This document shows positions 43,105-44,891 of a stretch of 44,891 nucleotides of DNA, piece after piece; positions within the stretch are counted from its first letter, which is position 1, and each line of letters starts with the position of its first letter. Position numbers and translations under genes: made by a program. The notes under the pieces were generated by a model. That model did not search any database. It saw only the letters and a program-made list of their open reading frames with translations, and had not been told where the DNA came from. The DNA lies in contig NZ_LNNB01000033.1 in NCBI RefSeq assembly GCF_001747895.1, positions 1 through 44,891 of the forward strand. The letters are read 5' to 3'. The DNA is from Staphylococcus equorum. Lineage in GTDB: Bacteria; Bacillota; Bacilli; Staphylococcales; Staphylococcaceae.

Positions 43105-44691
43105 TTGCCAAAAGAGAAAAAACAATTTTCAAGTGTATTTATATATTCAGCTGCCATCATAGGATTACTTGTTTTGGTTGGCGCAATTTTCCCACAACAA
43201 TTTGGGAGTATTACAGGTAGTGTGTCTACTTGGGTTTCAGATACATTCGGTTGGTATTATATGTTGTTATATACTGTAATATTAGGCTTTTGTGTGTTTC
43301 TAGCATTTAGCCCAATCGGTAAATTAAAGCTAGGTAAGCCATCTGACAAACCTGAGTTTCATACGGTGTCATGGTTAGCAATGTTATTTAGTGCAGGTAT
43401 GGGGATAGGTTTAGTATTCTATGGCGCATCAGAGCCTATTTCGCATTATTTAGCACCGCCAACTGCAGATCCAGAAACGAAAGCTGCAATGGGTGAAGCA
43501 TTTCAAGGCACGTTAATGGATTACGGTTTTCATCCTTGGGCTGTGTACGGTATTGTTGCGTTAGCACTAGCGTATTCCCAGTTTCGTAAAGGAGAAAATG
43601 GTCTAATTTCAAAAACGTTGCGTCCTATCTTAGGAGATAAAGTAGATGGACCTATTGGAACTTTTGTTGATGTATTAGCAGTTTTTGCAACAGTAATTGG
43701 TGTTGCGGTTTCGTTAGGTATAGGTGCGATTCAAATTAACGGTGGTCTAAATTATTTATTTGGCATACCAGCTAATTCATTAGTTCAAGGTATTATTATT
43801 GCAGTGGTTACTGTCTTGTTTTTATATAGTGCGTGGAGTGGTTTAAGTAAAGGTATCCAATATTTAAGTAATTTAAATATGGTATTAGCAGGCTTACTAC
43901 TCGTAATCGTTTTTATAGTGGGACCGACACTACTCATTTTAAATATGATGACAAGCAGTACAGGAGACTATTTAAATACCATTGTATTTAACAGTTTTGA
44001 TGTTGCTCCATTAAACGAACAAAAGGCGACTTGGTTACAATCTTGGACGATATATTATTGGGGTTGGTGGTTGAGTTGGAGTCCATTCGTTGGTATATTT
44101 ATCGCTCGAATTTCAAAAGGACGTAGTATTAGAGAATTTATTATTGCAGTATTAGGTGTACCTACAGTAATCAGTATTATATGGTTTAGTGCTTTTGGTG
44201 TAACAGGTATCACAGTGGGTCAATCAAACTCTAAAATATTTGAGATGCCGCCTGAGACGCAACTATTTGGAATCTTTAATGAATTACCCTTTGGGTTTAT
44301 CCTTTCAATCATTGCCTTAGCGCTTATTGCATCATTCTTTATTACATCTGCAGATTCAGCAACTTATGTATTAGGTATGCAGACTGCACGTGGCACGTTA
44401 AACCCTTCAGGCTTTGTTAAAATTGTCTGGGGCTTAGCATTAGCAGCTATTGCATATGTCTTATTATTAGCTGGTGGGGATACTGGTTTAGACGCCTTAC
44501 AATCAGCTGCCATTATATCCGCACTGCCGTTTAGTTTTGTAGTGATATTAATGATGATTGCTTTATATAAAGATGCAAACAAAGAACGGAAATATCTAGG
44601 TTTGACATTACAGCCCAATAAAGAGCGATACGAAGCATATACTCGTAAAATTGAACAAGAACAACAACAACAAGAACAAGCGGAAAAATAA
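43105..44691 (+). CDS. BCCT family glycine-betaine transporter (OpuD-like)
   Basis: The 528-residue carrier has 12 membrane helices. It carries MLFSAGMGIGLVFYGASEP (about 92-110), the helix-8 tryptophan box QSWTIYYWGWWLSWSPFVG (about 314-332) and RISKGRSIREFI after it. It closely resembles S. aureus OpuD as remembered, so sodium-coupled betaine uptake in osmotic stress is likely. The start is probably the TTG at 43105 (protein MPKEKK...), since GGTGAG lies at the right distance; ATG at 43093 and GTG at 43096 are too close to AAGGG. The tail is short and Gln/Glu-rich. A terminator follows at 44721-44766. Confidence 0.93.
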   Translation: MPKEKKQFSSVFIYSAAIIGLLVLVGAIFPQQFGSITGSVSTWVSDTFGWYYMLLYTVILGFCVFLAFSPIGKLKLGKPSDKPEFHTVSWLAMLFSAGMGIGLVFYGASEPISHYLAPPTADPETKAAMGEAFQGTLMDYGFHPWAVYGIVALALAYSQFRKGENGLISKTLRPILGDKVDGPIGTFVDVLAVFATVIGVAVSLGIGAIQINGGLNYLFGIPANSLVQGIIIAVVTVLFLYSAWSGLSKGIQYLSNLNMVLAGLLLVIVFIVGPTLLILNMMTSSTGDYLNTIVFNSFDVAPLNEQKATWLQSWTIYYWGWWLSWSPFVGIFIARISKGRSIREFIIAVLGVPTVISIIWFSAFGVTGITVGQSNSKIFEMPPETQLFGIFNELPFGFILSIIALALIASFFITSADSATYVLGMQTARGTLNPSGFVKIVWGLALAAIAYVLLLAGGDTGLDALQSAAIISALPFSFVVILMMIALYKDANKERKYLGLTLQPNKERYEAYTRKIEQEQQQQEQAEK

Positions 44692-44720
44692 TTACGTTAT
44701 AACATGATACGTACATAAAA

Positions 44721-44768
44721 CAGAGGAGATACAGTCGTAAATTGACAAATATCTCCTCTGATTTTGTT
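44721..44768 (+). terminator. Terminator after the second BCCT gene
   Basis: CAGAGGAGATA and TATCTCCTCTG form an 11-bp perfect stem with an 18-base loop, followed by ATTTTGTTT. Confidence 0.8.
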
Positions 44769-44784
44769 TATTGAATAAAAAGAA

Positions 44785-44891
44785 AAGAGGCTGGGACATA
44801 TCACATGTCTTAGCCTCAGTTTTTTATATTGGCAGTGGCTGACTGAATTGAAAATGCGCTTATATCAAGCTTTTTTCAATTCTAGTCAGCT
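44785..44891. repeat. Right copy of the 107-bp inverted intergenic repeat
   Basis: This is the exact reverse complement of 1-107. On the plus strand the GAGGCTGGGACAT/ATGTCTTAGCCTC hairpin (44787-44817) ends in AGTTTTTT and works as a second terminator behind the rightward BCCT gene. The GGCTGACT/AGTCAGCT hairpin follows to the window edge. The mirrored position, behind outward-facing genes at both ends, means an inversion of everything between would leave both transcription units terminated as before. Confidence 0.9.

Noticed and set aside
1..44891. CRISPR array, tRNA or rRNA genes, insertion sequences, phage genes
   Set aside because: Reading both strands I found no regularly spaced repeats, no cloverleaf with conserved T-loop, and no transposase or phage-like protein.

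Overview
The window is an AT-rich stretch (roughly one third G+C by eye) of a staphylococcal chromosome. Strong AGGAGG-type ribosome binding sites and the gene order support this. From memory, several blocks match the Staphylococcus aureus neighbourhood: isaA-type transglycosylase, aminotransferase and ddh, copA-copZ, an O-acetyltransferase, rocA, farR/farE. Many single-gene differences (a SulP carrier, extra BCCT carriers, a lactococcin 972-type bacteriocin cassette) and the lack of virulence genes suggest a coagulase-negative species, perhaps of the saprophyticus/xylosus kind. The species is an inference.

Layout. 1-107: an intergenic repeat, present again as a perfect inverted copy at 44785-44891. 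142-5270: metal-dependent hydrolase, nucleoside hydrolase, M23 peptidase, an intergenic repeat with a Bacillales-type core, an AlkA-type glycosylase with a DUF488 gene, and a degenerate QueD-like protein. 5473-7803: an EIIC_2/PfoR-type membrane protein behind a near-perfect CodY box, and an IsaA-type lytic transglycosylase with a WalR box. 7944-10298: a SAM-I riboswitch with its terminator, then an aminotransferase and a D-2-hydroxyacid dehydrogenase. 10391-13138: copZ and copA with a CsoR-type operator inside the promoter. 13220-18571: SulP carrier, VraDE-like peptide-resistance ABC transporter, stress-type short-chain dehydrogenase. 18646-21968: bacteriocin cassette (ATPase, YxeA-like protein, DUF1430 permease, lactococcin 972-like precursor) whose precursor lacks a normal start codon. 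22105-22419: a small gene cut by two in-frame stops. 22554-28280: DASS and DUF819 carriers, acetyltransferase, second PfoR-like protein, DUF1445 protein. 28407-32186: BCCT carrier, DUF4064 protein, acyltransferase. 32423-37370: rocA with a cre site, farR/farE pair. 37596-44691: a possible 46-residue membrane peptide, M20 amidohydrolase, GIY-YIG-like protein, esterase, MFS efflux pump, YrhK-like protein, Ogt, second BCCT carrier.

How it fits together. Most genes are single-gene units separated by clear hairpin terminators, dominated by nutrient uptake (dicarboxylate, betaine, anions), envelope work (IsaA, M23, VraDE, FarE) and stress responses (copper, alkylation, osmotic). There is no phage, transposase, CRISPR array, rRNA or tRNA. 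I found no clearly new multi-gene system. The strongest second-look items are the inverted repeats at the two ends, the bacteriocin gene without an ATG, the SAM riboswitch in front of an aminotransferase/dehydrogenase pair, and the interrupted gene at 22105-22419.
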